Assembly: GCF_035688975.1 (NCBI RefSeq)
Contig: NZ_DASSMH010000109.1
Coordinates: 1-44,101, forward strand
Origin: CALMNV01 sp035688975
GTDB taxonomy: Bacteria > Actinomycetota > Actinomycetes > Actinomycetales > Dermatophilaceae
Direction: 5' to 3'
Length of the DNA stretch: 44,101 bases
Part shown: positions 1 to 7,198 of the stretch, piece after piece
Layout of the letters: each line of letters opens with the position of its first letter
How positions within the stretch are numbered: position 1 is the first letter of the stretch
Translations under genes and position numbers: made by a program
Notes under the pieces: generated by a model
The model's database searches: none
Seen by the model: the letters and a program-made list of their open reading frames with translations, nothing else
What the model was told of the DNA's origin: nothing

Positions 1-12
1 TGGCCCGGGCCC

Positions 13-27
13 GGTCGGCGACCGACC
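13..27 (-). terminator. Hairpin downstream of the binding-protein gene
   Basis: A perfect 6-bp inverted repeat (GGTCGG, three-base loop CGA, CCGACC) lies 10 nt past the stop codon of the minus-strand lipoprotein gene, next to a 10-bp palindrome at 2-11. It has no T-run, so it could be a terminator of the GC-rich type or simply chance. Confidence 0.35.
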
Positions 28-36
28 GTCGAGGGG

Positions 37-1269
37 TCAGGACAGCTTGCAGGCCGGGTTGACCGTGGGGGCGGTCGTGGAGCCGTCGGACTCACTGATC
101 ACCTTGAACGCGAGCGCGCCGTTCTGCTTGACGACCTGGCCCACGTAGGACGGTCGGATGAGCTGGTGGTCACCCGCACGCATCGTCACCTTGCCGACGA
201 TGCTGTCGAACGACAGGTCGTTGAGGGCGTCGCGCACCTTGGCTGGGTCCGTGCTGCCGGCCTTCGCGATGCCTGCGAAGAGCGTCTGCGCGGAGAGGTA
301 GTTGTCCGCGACGACGTAGTAGGGCTTGGTGCCGTTGTGCTTGGCCGCCCATCCCTCGACGAACTTCTTGTTGAGCGGGTTGTCGCTGTTCACGTCGTAG
401 CCGACGTTGTTGTAGAAGCCCACCACCTTGTCGCCGAGCGCCTTGAAGAGCGGCTCGGAGACCATGTTGAAGCCGACGACCGTCTTGAACTTCTCGGTCA
501 GCTTGAACTGGGCAGCCTGGTTGACGAAGGCGACGCCGTCCGCGCCGTACTCGACGGCGAAGAGGGCGTCGGCATCGCTCTCCTTGAGCTTGGTGATGTA
601 GGTGCCGAACTCGCTCGTGTTGAGGGGGGCGTACTGCTCCAGGACGACCTGCTTGCCGGCCTTGGCTGCTGCAGCCTTGAAGACCTCGGCGGAGGTGTGG
701 CCGGTCGAGTAGTCGACGGCCTGGATGGCCCACTTGGTGCCGGGCAGGTCCTTGAGCGCGGCAGCCAGCGCGTTCATGTCCATCGACGTCGACTGGACGA
801 CGCGGAAGGCGTTCGCCTTGCAGTCCTTGCCGGTCAGGGCGTCGTCCTTGCCGAGGCCGTTGAACTCCAGTGCACCGAGCCCGGCGAGCTGCGCGTCGAG
901 GGCGCCGTGCTCGGTCGAGGTCATGACCGCGCCGATGAAGCTCGCACCCTTCTGCGTGACGGCCTCGCGGGCCGCCCGAAGGGTCGTGGCCGGGGTCGCG
1001 TCGGTGTTCGACTTGATGAGCTCGACCTTGTGACCCGCGACGCCCCCCGCGGCGTTGGCCTCGTCGGCGGCATACTGCCACGCCTCCGCGGCGTCGGAGC
1101 CGAACTGGGCGAGCGCTCCGCTCGACGGCGGGATGAGTGCGACCTTGATCGTGCCACCGTCGGCACCCCCGGTCGTCCCGGGCGCGGTGCCGCCACCAGG
1201 TGTGCCGCACGCGGCCACGAGGCCTCCCACGACCAGCGCCGAGAGCGCCGGGAAGATCTTCTTCGTCAC
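37..1269 (-). CDS. ABC transporter substrate-binding lipoprotein (branched-chain amino acid / acid type)
   Basis: This 410-aa extracellular solute-binding protein belongs to the LivJ/Leu-Ile-Val family (periplasmic_binding_6). The chosen GTG start gives a short signal peptide, a hydrophobic stretch and the lipobox VAAC with Cys at residue 21. A CTGGGGG ribosome-binding site stands upstream, whereas an earlier in-frame start would add about 37 unlikely residues. The mature start (IKVALIPPSSG, then GSDAAEAWQYAADEANAAGG) is typical of the family. Members bind branched-chain amino acids but also aromatic or alicyclic acids and feed an ABC permease. No permease or ATPase gene is visible here, so they are probably beyond the left edge or elsewhere. 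A GGTCnGATC palindrome lies about 77 bp upstream, linking it to the acyl-CoA regulon. Uptake of the pathway substrate is inferred, not shown. Confidence 0.85.
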   Translation of the reverse strand: MTKKIFPALSALVVGGLVAACGTPGGGTAPGTTGGADGGTIKVALIPPSSGALAQFGSDAAEAWQYAADEANAAGGVAGHKVELIKSNTDATPATTLRAAREAVTQKGASFIGAVMTSTEHGALDAQLAGLGALEFNGLGKDDALTGKDCKANAFRVVQSTSMDMNALAAALKDLPGTKWAIQAVDYSTGHTSAEVFKAAAAKAGKQVVLEQYAPLNTSEFGTYITKLKESDADALFAVEYGADGVAFVNQAAQFKLTEKFKTVVGFNMVSEPLFKALGDKVVGFYNNVGYDVNSDNPLNKKFVEGWAAKHNGTKPYYVVADNYLSAQTLFAGIAKAGSTDPAKVRDALNDLSFDSIVGKVTMRAGDHQLIRPSYVGQVVKQNGALAFKVISESDGSTTAPTVNPACKLS

Positions 1270-1345
1270 GTCATAACCCCCAGGGGATCGTGGAGCCGGC
1301 CGGCCCCGGTCGAGCGCACGGATCGCTGTGGTGCGCCCCTTCCAT

Positions 1346-1360
1346 AATGGTCTGATCATT
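1346..1360. promoter_or_regulatory. Regulon palindrome, site 1 (binding-protein gene)
   Basis: AATGGTCTGATCATT, an imperfect palindrome about 77 bp upstream of the lipoprotein gene start. It matches the GGTCnGACC element seen before seven other units, with one changed base. On the minus strand the context GTCGAATGATCAGACC resembles the site before the oxidoreductase gene at 20120. Confidence 0.55.
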
Positions 1361-1380
1361 CGACCTACACCATCACCCAA

Positions 1381-1402
1381 AGGGGGGAAGTCCCATCCCC
1401 CT
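1381..1402 (-). terminator. Hairpin after the EamA transporter gene
   Basis: AGGGGG and CCCCCT form a 6-bp stem around a 10-nt loop, 17 nt past the stop of the minus-strand EamA gene. On the minus strand the stem is followed by TTT. It is a plausible intrinsic terminator for the hydratase-permease operon. Confidence 0.4.
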
Positions 1403-1418
1403 GGGGGGTGGGGAGCGT

Positions 1419-2414
1419 CTACTTTCGGCGGGTTCGACGCCCGGCGACCGCGCCCACAGGCTCGTCAGCTGCCGGCGCGACGCGCCCCGGCTCGACGACG
1501 TGCTCGGCCCGGGGGCGGGCCGGCCGCTCGGCGCTCACGACGAGCACCACGGCAGCGATGACGACCCCTCCACCGAGGAGCAGCGTGGAGGTGACCGGCT
1601 CGCCGAGGACGAGCCACCCGAGGAGCACGGCCACGACGGGGTTGACGTAGGTGTGCGTCGCGATGAGCGAGATCGGCGCATGCTGGAGCAGCCAGGCGTA
1701 GGCAGTGAAGCCGACGAGGGAGCCGACGACGACGAGGTAGCCGAGGGCTCCCCACGCACGCGGGCCGATGTCGGCGCTGAACCGCTCGCCGGACAGCAAC
1801 GCCGCGAGGAAGAGGGCGACGCCCGCCGCGAGCAGCTGGTACGTGGAGCTGACGAAGACATCCCTGGGCAGCCAGATCCGCGGCTGGACCCAGGACCCGA
1901 AGGACCACGACAGGCTCGAGACCAGGATGACCCCGACCCCGGCGAGCGGCAGGGCTCCCGCACTGCTCCCCTGGCGAAGGACGAGGATGGCGAGGCCGCC
2001 CAGACCCACGCCGGCTCCCAGCAGGCTGAGCAGCGGGGGCCGGTCACCCGAGAGCGTCCGGAAGAGGGCGATCCACAACGGCACCATGGCGATGAGCAGC
2101 GCTGCCACCCCTGACGGGACGCCCTTGAGCTGGCCGACCGAGGTCATGCCGTTGCCGATCGCCAGCAGCGTGACGCCCATGAAGGCCATCCCGGCGAGCT
2201 CATGCAGGGTGACGCGCAGGCGGCGGACCCCACTGCGTACCGCGAGGAAGCCCGCCATGAGCGCGCCCGCCAGGAGGAACCGGACGCCCATCGAGGCGAG
2301 GGCCGGAGCCTCGTCGATGACAAGGCGGATGGCGAGGTACACCGAACCCCAGACGAGGTAGACGAGGCCGAGCGCGAACCACACCCGCGCGCGGCCGGCC
2401 TGCCCGGCGGCCAT
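1419..2414 (-). CDS. EamA/DMT-family transporter
   Basis: The product is a 331-aa membrane protein with ten hydrophobic segments arranged as two EamA repeats. The first repeat begins FALGLVYLVWGSVYLAIRLVI, and the second half starts near the ILVSSLSWSFGSWVQ segment. The drug/metabolite transporter superfamily moves small metabolites, often outwards. The ATG overlaps the stop of the enoyl-CoA hydratase gene as TGATG, so the two are translationally coupled and share a promoter. The substrate cannot be told from sequence; export of a pathway acid or overflow product is only a guess. A longer in-frame extension upstream lies inside the hydratase gene and is rejected as the start. Confidence 0.85.
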   Translation of the reverse strand: MAAGQAGRARVWFALGLVYLVWGSVYLAIRLVIDEAPALASMGVRFLLAGALMAGFLAVRSGVRRLRVTLHELAGMAFMGVTLLAIGNGMTSVGQLKGVPSGVAALLIAMVPLWIALFRTLSGDRPPLLSLLGAGVGLGGLAILVLRQGSSAGALPLAGVGVILVSSLSWSFGSWVQPRIWLPRDVFVSSTYQLLAAGVALFLAALLSGERFSADIGPRAWGALGYLVVVGSLVGFTAYAWLLQHAPISLIATHTYVNPVVAVLLGWLVLGEPVTSTLLLGGGVVIAAVVLVVSAERPARPRAEHVVEPGRVAPAADEPVGAVAGRRTRRK

Positions 2415-3199
2415 CAGGCGAACTTCGGCGGACGCTTCTGCAGGAAGGCCGCGATCCCCTCCTTGGCCTCGCCGCCCTCGAAGAGGGCCTGCTCCTGCGC
2501 GACCTCGAACGCAAAGCCCGCCGAGGCCGGGAGGCCGAAGGCCGCGTCGACGGTGCGGACAACCGCTTGCAGCGCAGGCAGGGACATCGCAAGCAGCTCG
2601 TCGGCGAGTCCGAGCGCCGCCTCGAGCGCGGTGCCAGCGGGGACCAGCCGGTCGATGAGGCCCATCGTCAGCGCCTCCTCGGCGCAGACCTGACGAGCGG
2701 TGAGCATGATGTCGAGAGCGCGGCCCCGACCGACCAGGCGAGGAAGGCGCTGCGTGCCCCCGGCCCCCGGGATGAGGCCCAGCCTGACCTCCGGCAGCCC
2801 GAGCCTGGCCTCCGCGCCGGCCACCCGCAGGTGGCAGGCCATGGCCAGCTCGAGCCCACCACCGAGGGCGAGGCCGTCCACGGCCGCCAGCGTGATCCAC
2901 GTGTCGGCTGCCAGCCGATCCAGTGCTGCCCGCAGTGCCTCGCCGTATGCCGTGAACGACTCGGCGTCGACAGAGGACATGTGCTTGATGTCCGCGCCGG
3001 CCGCGAAGAACCCGGGGATGCCCGAGCCCACCACGATGACCTTGATGTCGCCGCGCCGCTCCGCCTCGTCGAGAGCAGCCTGGAGGCCCGCGATGATCGG
3101 CAGGCCGAGCGCGTTGGCTTGCGGGCGCTGGAGCGTGACGACCATGACGCCGTCCTTGACGACGCGCCAGGCGACGGCGGGGGTTGCGGGTTCAGGCAT
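2414..3199 (-). CDS. Enoyl-CoA hydratase/isomerase (crotonase)
   Basis: A 261-aa crotonase-family enzyme of the usual length. Both catalytic glutamates of true hydratases are present: E117 in GGGLELAMAC and E137 in GLPEVRLGLIPGAGGTQRL. The oxyanion-hole segments are AAGADI (66-71) and GGG (113-115). It should add water to a 2-enoyl-CoA, for instance the ring-conjugated enoyl-CoA made by the nearby acyl-CoA dehydrogenases, giving a 3-hydroxyacyl-CoA for the SDRs. The ATG has GAGGAC in front of it. It heads a two-gene operon with the EamA transporter. A regulon-type palindrome and a TATAGT -10 box lie just upstream. A BadK-like role (cyclohex-1-ene-carboxyl-CoA hydratase) fits the context but is inference. 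Confidence 0.9.
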   Translation of the reverse strand: MPEPATPAVAWRVVKDGVMVVTLQRPQANALGLPIIAGLQAALDEAERRGDIKVIVVGSGIPGFFAAGADIKHMSSVDAESFTAYGEALRAALDRLAADTWITLAAVDGLALGGGLELAMACHLRVAGAEARLGLPEVRLGLIPGAGGTQRLPRLVGRGRALDIMLTARQVCAEEALTMGLIDRLVPAGTALEAALGLADELLAMSLPALQAVVRTVDAAFGLPASAGFAFEVAQEQALFEGGEAKEGIAAFLQKRPPKFA

Positions 3200-3231
3200 G
3201 TGATCGTCCTCGCTCGCTGAAGTTTGATCAC

Positions 3232-3254
3232 ACTATATGAATTGTTGGACCGAT
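3232..3254 (-). promoter_or_regulatory. Promoter and regulon site 2 (hydratase-permease operon)
   Basis: The half-conserved palindrome ATTGTTGGACCGAT (3241-3254) sits just upstream of a good minus-strand -10 box, TATAGT (3232-3237), about 35 bp before the hydratase start. The -35 region is weak. The arrangement matches the ligase promoters, where the same element occupies the spacer. Confidence 0.5.
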
Positions 3255-3277
3255 ACGGAAGGCGCCGAAGGCATTCG

Positions 3278-4132
3278 TCACGGGCGTCGGGGGAACTTCT
3301 CGAACTCCGGGCGCCGCTTCTGCTTGTAGGCCTCCCGGCCCTCCTTCGCCTCGTCTGTGGCGTAGAAGAGGAGGTTGGCGTCGTGGGCCAGCTGCTGGAT
3401 TCCCGAAAGGCCGTCCTCCGCGGCGTTGAAGCTCGCCTTCATGAGGCGCAGCGCGAACGGCGAGAGGGCCAGCATCTCTCGGCACCACGCCACGGTCTCC
3501 GCCTCGAGGTCCGCGAGCGGCACGACGGTGTTGACCAGTCCCATGTCGAGGGCCTGGTGGGCGTCGTACTGCCTGCAGAGGAACCAGATCTCCTTGGCCT
3601 TCTTGACCCCGACGAGCTCGGCCAGCAGGCCTGCCCCGAAACCGCCGTCGAACGAGCCGACCTTCGGTCCCACCTGGCCGAAGCGCGCGTTGTCGGCCGC
3701 GATGGTCAGGTCGCAGACCAGGTGGAGGATGTGGCCACCGCCGATCGCGTAGCCGGCCACCATGGCGACGACCGGCTTGGGCAGGCGGCGGATCTGGACC
3801 TGAAGGTCGGTGACGTGGAAGCGACCGACGCTGCCGGCCTTCCCCGGCTCCGTGAGGTAGCCGGTGTCGCCGCGGACGTTCTGGTCGCCACCAGAACAGA
3901 ACGCGCGACCGCCTTCACCCGTGAGGATGATCGTGCCGACCGAGCCGTCCTCGCGCGCATGGACCAGCGCGTCGGACATCTCGACCAGCGTCTGCGGTCG
4001 GAACGCGTTGTGCACGTGCGGGCGGTTGATCGTGATCTTGGCGATGCCGTCCCCGCTGTGCTCGTATCGGATGTCCTCGTAGTCCGTCACCGTCGACCAG
4101 GTCACCGGGGCCGCGCTGTCCGTGCTCGTCAT
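3278..4132 (-). CDS. MenB/BadI-like naphthoate-synthase-family enzyme, probable ring-cleaving hydrolase
   Basis: A 284-aa crotonase-fold protein that keeps essentially all of the MenB signature: SGGDQNVRGD (80-89), GYAIGGGHILH (128-137), FGQVGPKVGSFDGGFG (151-166) and LLFYATDE (254-261). Tyr92, Asp162 and Tyr257 fall at known active-site positions. Gln153/Gly155 match bicarbonate-dependent (type I) MenB. MenB makes 1,4-dihydroxy-2-naphthoyl-CoA by a Dieckmann-type closure; its relative BadI runs the reverse reaction, hydrolysing 2-ketocyclohexanecarboxyl-CoA to pimeloyl-CoA. No menaquinone gene is nearby; the gene ends a degradative operon directly after a BadH-like SDR. Ring opening is therefore inferred, although the sequence is closer to MenB than to BadI. 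The ATG at 4132 is preferred over an in-frame TTG at 4159; neither has a strong Shine-Dalgarno site. Confidence 0.8.
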   Translation of the reverse strand: MTSTDSAAPVTWSTVTDYEDIRYEHSGDGIAKITINRPHVHNAFRPQTLVEMSDALVHAREDGSVGTIILTGEGGRAFCSGGDQNVRGDTGYLTEPGKAGSVGRFHVTDLQVQIRRLPKPVVAMVAGYAIGGGHILHLVCDLTIAADNARFGQVGPKVGSFDGGFGAGLLAELVGVKKAKEIWFLCRQYDAHQALDMGLVNTVVPLADLEAETVAWCREMLALSPFALRLMKASFNAAEDGLSGIQQLAHDANLLFYATDEAKEGREAYKQKRRPEFEKFPRRP

Positions 4133-4194
4133 GGCCGTAGCGTACCGACCACGGCCCAACGCCCACCGACAGCCGGCGGCCCCGCGGGTGGCGG

Positions 4195-4953
4195 TCAGGC
4201 CATCGTCAGGCCGCCGCTGACGGACAGCGTCTGGCCGGTGATGTAGCTCGTCGCGTCGGACGCGAAGAAGGCCACAGCGGCCCCGACGTCGCTCGGCTGG
4301 CCGAGACGCTTCATCGGGACTGCGCGGGCCATGCCGCCGATCACCTTGTCGGCCTCCTCACCCGAGGCGTCGGCGAATGAGCGCAGCGCCGGGGTGTCGG
4401 TCGGTCCGGGGCAGACGGTGTTGACGGTGACTCCCTTCGTCGCGACCTCGCGGGCGAGCGTCTTGGTGAACGCGATGGTCCCACCCTTGGCGCCGGAGTA
4501 CACGGCCTCGAGGGAGGACCCGACGCGTCCGGCGTCAGAGCCGATGTTGATGACGCGGCCCCAGCCACGCTCGATCATGCCGGGCACGACCGCCTTGGTG
4601 ACGCGCAGCCCACCCTTGAAGTTGATCTCGAGGATGCGGTCCCAGAACTCCTCGGTCGTCTTGAGGAAGGGCATGAAGTCGTCCCAGCCGGCGTTGTTCA
4701 CCGCGACCTCGATCGGTCCGAGCCGGTCGGTGACCGCCTGCACGGCGGCCGTCACCGACTCGGTGCTCGTGACGTCGACCTCGACGCCGATGGCCTCGCC
4801 GCCGGCGGCGCTGATCTCCGCAGCGGTCTTCTCTGCGGCCTCGAGGTTGAGGTCGGCCACGGCGACGCGGAAGCCGGCAGCGCCGAGCGCCTCCGAGATC
4901 CCCCTGCCGATGCCCTGGGCGCCGCCCGTCACGAATGCGACTCGATTGCTCAT
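4195..4953 (-). CDS. SDR resembling 2-hydroxycyclohexanecarboxyl-CoA dehydrogenase (BadH-like)
   Basis: A 252-aa classical short-chain dehydrogenase with TGGAQGIG (9-16), NNAG (86-89), Asn111, Ser139, Tyr152 and Lys156. Several stretches recall BadH of Rhodopseudomonas palustris as I remember it: NNAGWDDFMPF, SDAGRVGSSLEAVY, VNTVCPGPTDTPAL and the ending GQTLSVSGGLTM. BadH oxidises 2-hydroxycyclohexanecarboxyl-CoA to the 2-keto ester that BadI opens. The next gene in the operon is the MenB/BadI-like enzyme, the same functional pairing. The start has an AGGGAGAG ribosome-binding site. The match is from memory and needs an alignment; a general 3-hydroxyacyl-CoA dehydrogenase is the alternative. 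Confidence 0.82.
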   Translation of the reverse strand: MSNRVAFVTGGAQGIGRGISEALGAAGFRVAVADLNLEAAEKTAAEISAAGGEAIGVEVDVTSTESVTAAVQAVTDRLGPIEVAVNNAGWDDFMPFLKTTEEFWDRILEINFKGGLRVTKAVVPGMIERGWGRVINIGSDAGRVGSSLEAVYSGAKGGTIAFTKTLAREVATKGVTVNTVCPGPTDTPALRSFADASGEEADKVIGGMARAVPMKRLGQPSDVGAAVAFFASDATSYITGQTLSVSGGLTMA

Positions 4954-5009
4954 GTGTCCGTTCTCTCTCCCTGGTGTGGTGTGTCGGCCGCGTCCCTCGA
5001 CCCGGGGTT

Positions 5010-5933
5010 TCAGCCGGCGGCCGGCGTCCAGTCGATCGGGCCCGCGATGATGGAGTGGCTGGTGAGCTTGCGCCCGAGGACCTGCTGGGCCTCGCGCGCC
5101 GCCTCGATGACCTGGCCGAGATCGATTCCGGTCTCGACGCCCATCTCGTGGAACATGCTCACGAGGTCCTCGGTCGCGATGTTCCCGGTCGAGCCCGCCG
5201 GCACCGGGCAGCCCCCGAGCTCGCCGAAGCTCGCCTCGAAGCTCGCGCATCCGGCCTGCAGGGCGGCATACGCGTTGGCCAGACCCTGTCCTCGGGTGTT
5301 GTGGAAGTGGGCCGTGACCTCGATGCCGGGCAGGCGCTCGATCGCCGCGGCGAAGAACTCGCCCGCGTATGCCGGGTTGCACATGCCCGTCGTGTCCCCG
5401 AAGCCGACCTCGTTCGCACCCGCCTCGGCAAATTGCTCGGCGAGGTCGAGCACCCGCGCCATCTGAACCTTGCCCTCGTAGGGGCACCCGAACGAGGTCG
5501 CGATGACGCCCGAGCACCCGAGACCCTCGGCGGCGATCCGACGCGCCATCACCGCGTTGTCGGCCATCGTCTCTGAGACGGTCCGGTTGACGTTCTTCTG
5601 GTTGTGGGTCTCGGACGCGCTCGCGAAGATGACGACCTCGTGGAACGTGTCGCGCAGGGCGAGGGCGTTGTCGAGGCCTCGGCTGTTGGGCACGAGAACC
5701 ATGAGCTTGACGTCGTCGGGGACCTCGATGCGCCTCAGCACCTCGGCCCCGTCCGCGAGCTGGGGGATGACATCGGGTCGGACGAAGCTCGCGACCTCGA
5801 TCCGCTTGAGCCCTGCCCGGCCGAGCGAGTTGATCAGGCGCACCTTGTCGTCGGTGGGGATGCTCTCGGGCTCGTTCTGGAAGCCGTCTCTGGGTCCCAC
5901 CTCGCGGATCTGCACTGACTGCGGCGTCGCCAT
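5010..5933 (-). CDS. Hydroxymethylglutaryl-CoA lyase family protein
   Basis: A 307-aa TIM-barrel lyase of the DRE-metallolyase group. Family residues are visible: R15/D16 in VGPRDGFQNE, E46 in IEVASFV, D180 in FGDTTG, the metal-binding pair H209/H211 in AHFHNTRGQ and the catalytic C242 in the ELGGCPVPAGSTGNIATED loop. HMG-CoA lyase cleaves 3-hydroxy-3-methylglutaryl-CoA to acetyl-CoA and acetoacetate; relatives cleave other 3-hydroxy-3-alkyl-acyl-CoAs. No methylcrotonyl-CoA carboxylase or methylglutaconyl-CoA hydratase set stands beside it, so it probably handles a branched hydroxy-acyl-CoA from this pathway rather than leucine. The start has AAGGAGAG upstream. It lies 26 bp after the CoA-transferase and 56 bp before the BadH-like SDR. 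Confidence 0.88.
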   Translation of the reverse strand: MATPQSVQIREVGPRDGFQNEPESIPTDDKVRLINSLGRAGLKRIEVASFVRPDVIPQLADGAEVLRRIEVPDDVKLMVLVPNSRGLDNALALRDTFHEVVIFASASETHNQKNVNRTVSETMADNAVMARRIAAEGLGCSGVIATSFGCPYEGKVQMARVLDLAEQFAEAGANEVGFGDTTGMCNPAYAGEFFAAAIERLPGIEVTAHFHNTRGQGLANAYAALQAGCASFEASFGELGGCPVPAGSTGNIATEDLVSMFHEMGVETGIDLGQVIEAAREAQQVLGRKLTSHSIIAGPIDWTPAAG

Positions 5934-5959
5934 CGCGTCTCTCCTTCCTCTTCGCGCCG

Positions 5960-7198
5960 TCAGGGCGCGAGCTCCGTTGGCATGAAAGCCTTCTCGAGCT
6001 CCTCACGGTGCTCGGGCGCCGCGACCGCGATGAGGCGCCGCGCCCGCTCGGCCAGCCCGACACCGCGCAGCTCGGCGGCGCCGTGCTCGGTCACGACGTG
6101 GTCGACATCGGCTCGGGCCGTCGTGACGGCGCCGAAGTCGAGCGCCACCTTGATCGTCGAGACGCCCTTGACCGTCGACCTCAGCGCGATGATCGAGCGA
6201 GCGCCGGTGCGGGAGGCAGCCCGGGAGAAGTCCACCTGGCCGCCGACGGCCCCGACGTACGTGTCACCCGCGACCTCGGCGCCGACCTGACCGGTCAGGT
6301 CCACCTCGATGGCGGAGTTGATCGACACGAGCGATGTCAGCTGCGACAGGACCGCAGGCGAGTGCGTGTAGCTGGCGGGACGGAACAGGGCGGGCAGGTC
6401 TGCAACCCGCTCGTACAGTGCGGTGCTGCCGAGCGCGGCACCGGTGACGAGCACGCCCGGGTCGATCTGCTTGCGCGCGCCGGTCAGGACCCCCTTGTCC
6501 ACCAGCCGCAGGACGGCGTCGGACATCAGGCCGGAGTGCAGCCCGAGATCCGTGTGGCCGGAGAGCGCCTCGAGCACGGCAGACGGCAGGGTGCCGACCC
6601 CGATCTGGATCGTGTCGCCGTCGTCGACCAGACCGGCGACGTGGCGGGCAATGGCCGCCTCGACGGCGTCACCCGGACGCTCCGGCGCCTCGAGCAGCGG
6701 CCGGTCCGTCTCGACGACCGCAGCGAAGCGGGACAGCGGGATCCGTGCGGATCCGCGCGTGGGCGGCATACGATGGTTGATCTCCGCGATGAGCACGGGG
6801 GTGTGCTCTATAGCGTCCGCGATGTAGTCCACCCCCACCCCGAGCGAGACGAGTCCGTCCGCATCCGGTGGCGAGACCTGCACGAGACCGACGTCCGACG
6901 GGAGCCGGCCCTCGGCGAACAACCGAGGCAGTGCCCCGTAGTGGCACGGCACGACGTCGAGGCGGCCCGCGCGGGCCAGGGTGCGCAGCTCTCCCAGGCC
7001 GCCGTACGAGACGACGGAGACCTCAGGCGGAAGGTCGCGGGTGAGCCGCCGGTCCCAGGTCAGGCCGACGAAGGCCCGCACCGGCCCGATGTCGCGGACC
7101 TGGTCGAGCAGGGCATGGACGAGCGGCGTCGGCTCCGCGCTCGTCTGGCTCCACCAGATCCCGGCACCGGGCGAGACGTGCCGGCTCAGATCGATCAT
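5960..7198 (-). CDS. Acetyl-CoA hydrolase/CoA-transferase family protein
   Basis: A 412-aa class I CoA-transferase of the 4-hydroxybutyrate/butyrate:acetate CoA-transferase type. The SAIEVDLTGQ motif holds the likely catalytic Glu298, followed by the glycine-rich GAVGGQVDFSRAA segment (317-328). The C-terminal DVDHVVTEHGAAELRG motif is also characteristic. Members move CoA from an acyl-CoA to a free acid through a glutamyl-CoA intermediate. Here it may activate the incoming acid at the expense of acetyl-CoA or recycle CoA from an end product. The ATG overlaps the thiolase stop as TGATG. It is not of the IpdAB type used for steroid rings, which is a two-subunit protein. Confidence 0.85.
   Translation of the reverse strand: MIDLSRHVSPGAGIWWSQTSAEPTPLVHALLDQVRDIGPVRAFVGLTWDRRLTRDLPPEVSVVSYGGLGELRTLARAGRLDVVPCHYGALPRLFAEGRLPSDVGLVQVSPPDADGLVSLGVGVDYIADAIEHTPVLIAEINHRMPPTRGSARIPLSRFAAVVETDRPLLEAPERPGDAVEAAIARHVAGLVDDGDTIQIGVGTLPSAVLEALSGHTDLGLHSGLMSDAVLRLVDKGVLTGARKQIDPGVLVTGAALGSTALYERVADLPALFRPASYTHSPAVLSQLTSLVSINSAIEVDLTGQVGAEVAGDTYVGAVGGQVDFSRAASRTGARSIIALRSTVKGVSTIKVALDFGAVTTARADVDHVVTEHGAAELRGVGLAERARRLIAVAAPEHREELEKAFMPTELAP

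Noticed and set aside
166..1347. Long open frame on the plus strand opposite the binding-protein gene
   Set aside because: Its translation has the Val/Arg/Glu/Leu-rich, low-complexity look of an antisense shadow in high-GC DNA; the minus-strand frame has a lipobox and clear family motifs.
3278..4132. Menaquinone-biosynthesis menB
   Set aside because: The sequence fits MenB closely, but no other men gene is near and the gene ends a beta-oxidation operon. I kept a broader MenB/BadI-like call; a genome check for a second menB decides.
4954..6063. N-terminal extension of the BadH-like SDR frame
   Set aside because: The extension is Arg/Gly/Pro-rich and lies over the HMG-CoA-lyase-like gene in another frame; the SDR has its own ATG and ribosome-binding site at 4953.
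5960..7198. IpdA/IpdB-type steroid ring hydrolase
   Set aside because: The protein is a single 412-aa 4-hydroxybutyrate-type CoA-transferase with a GGQVDF motif, not a two-subunit IpdAB pair.
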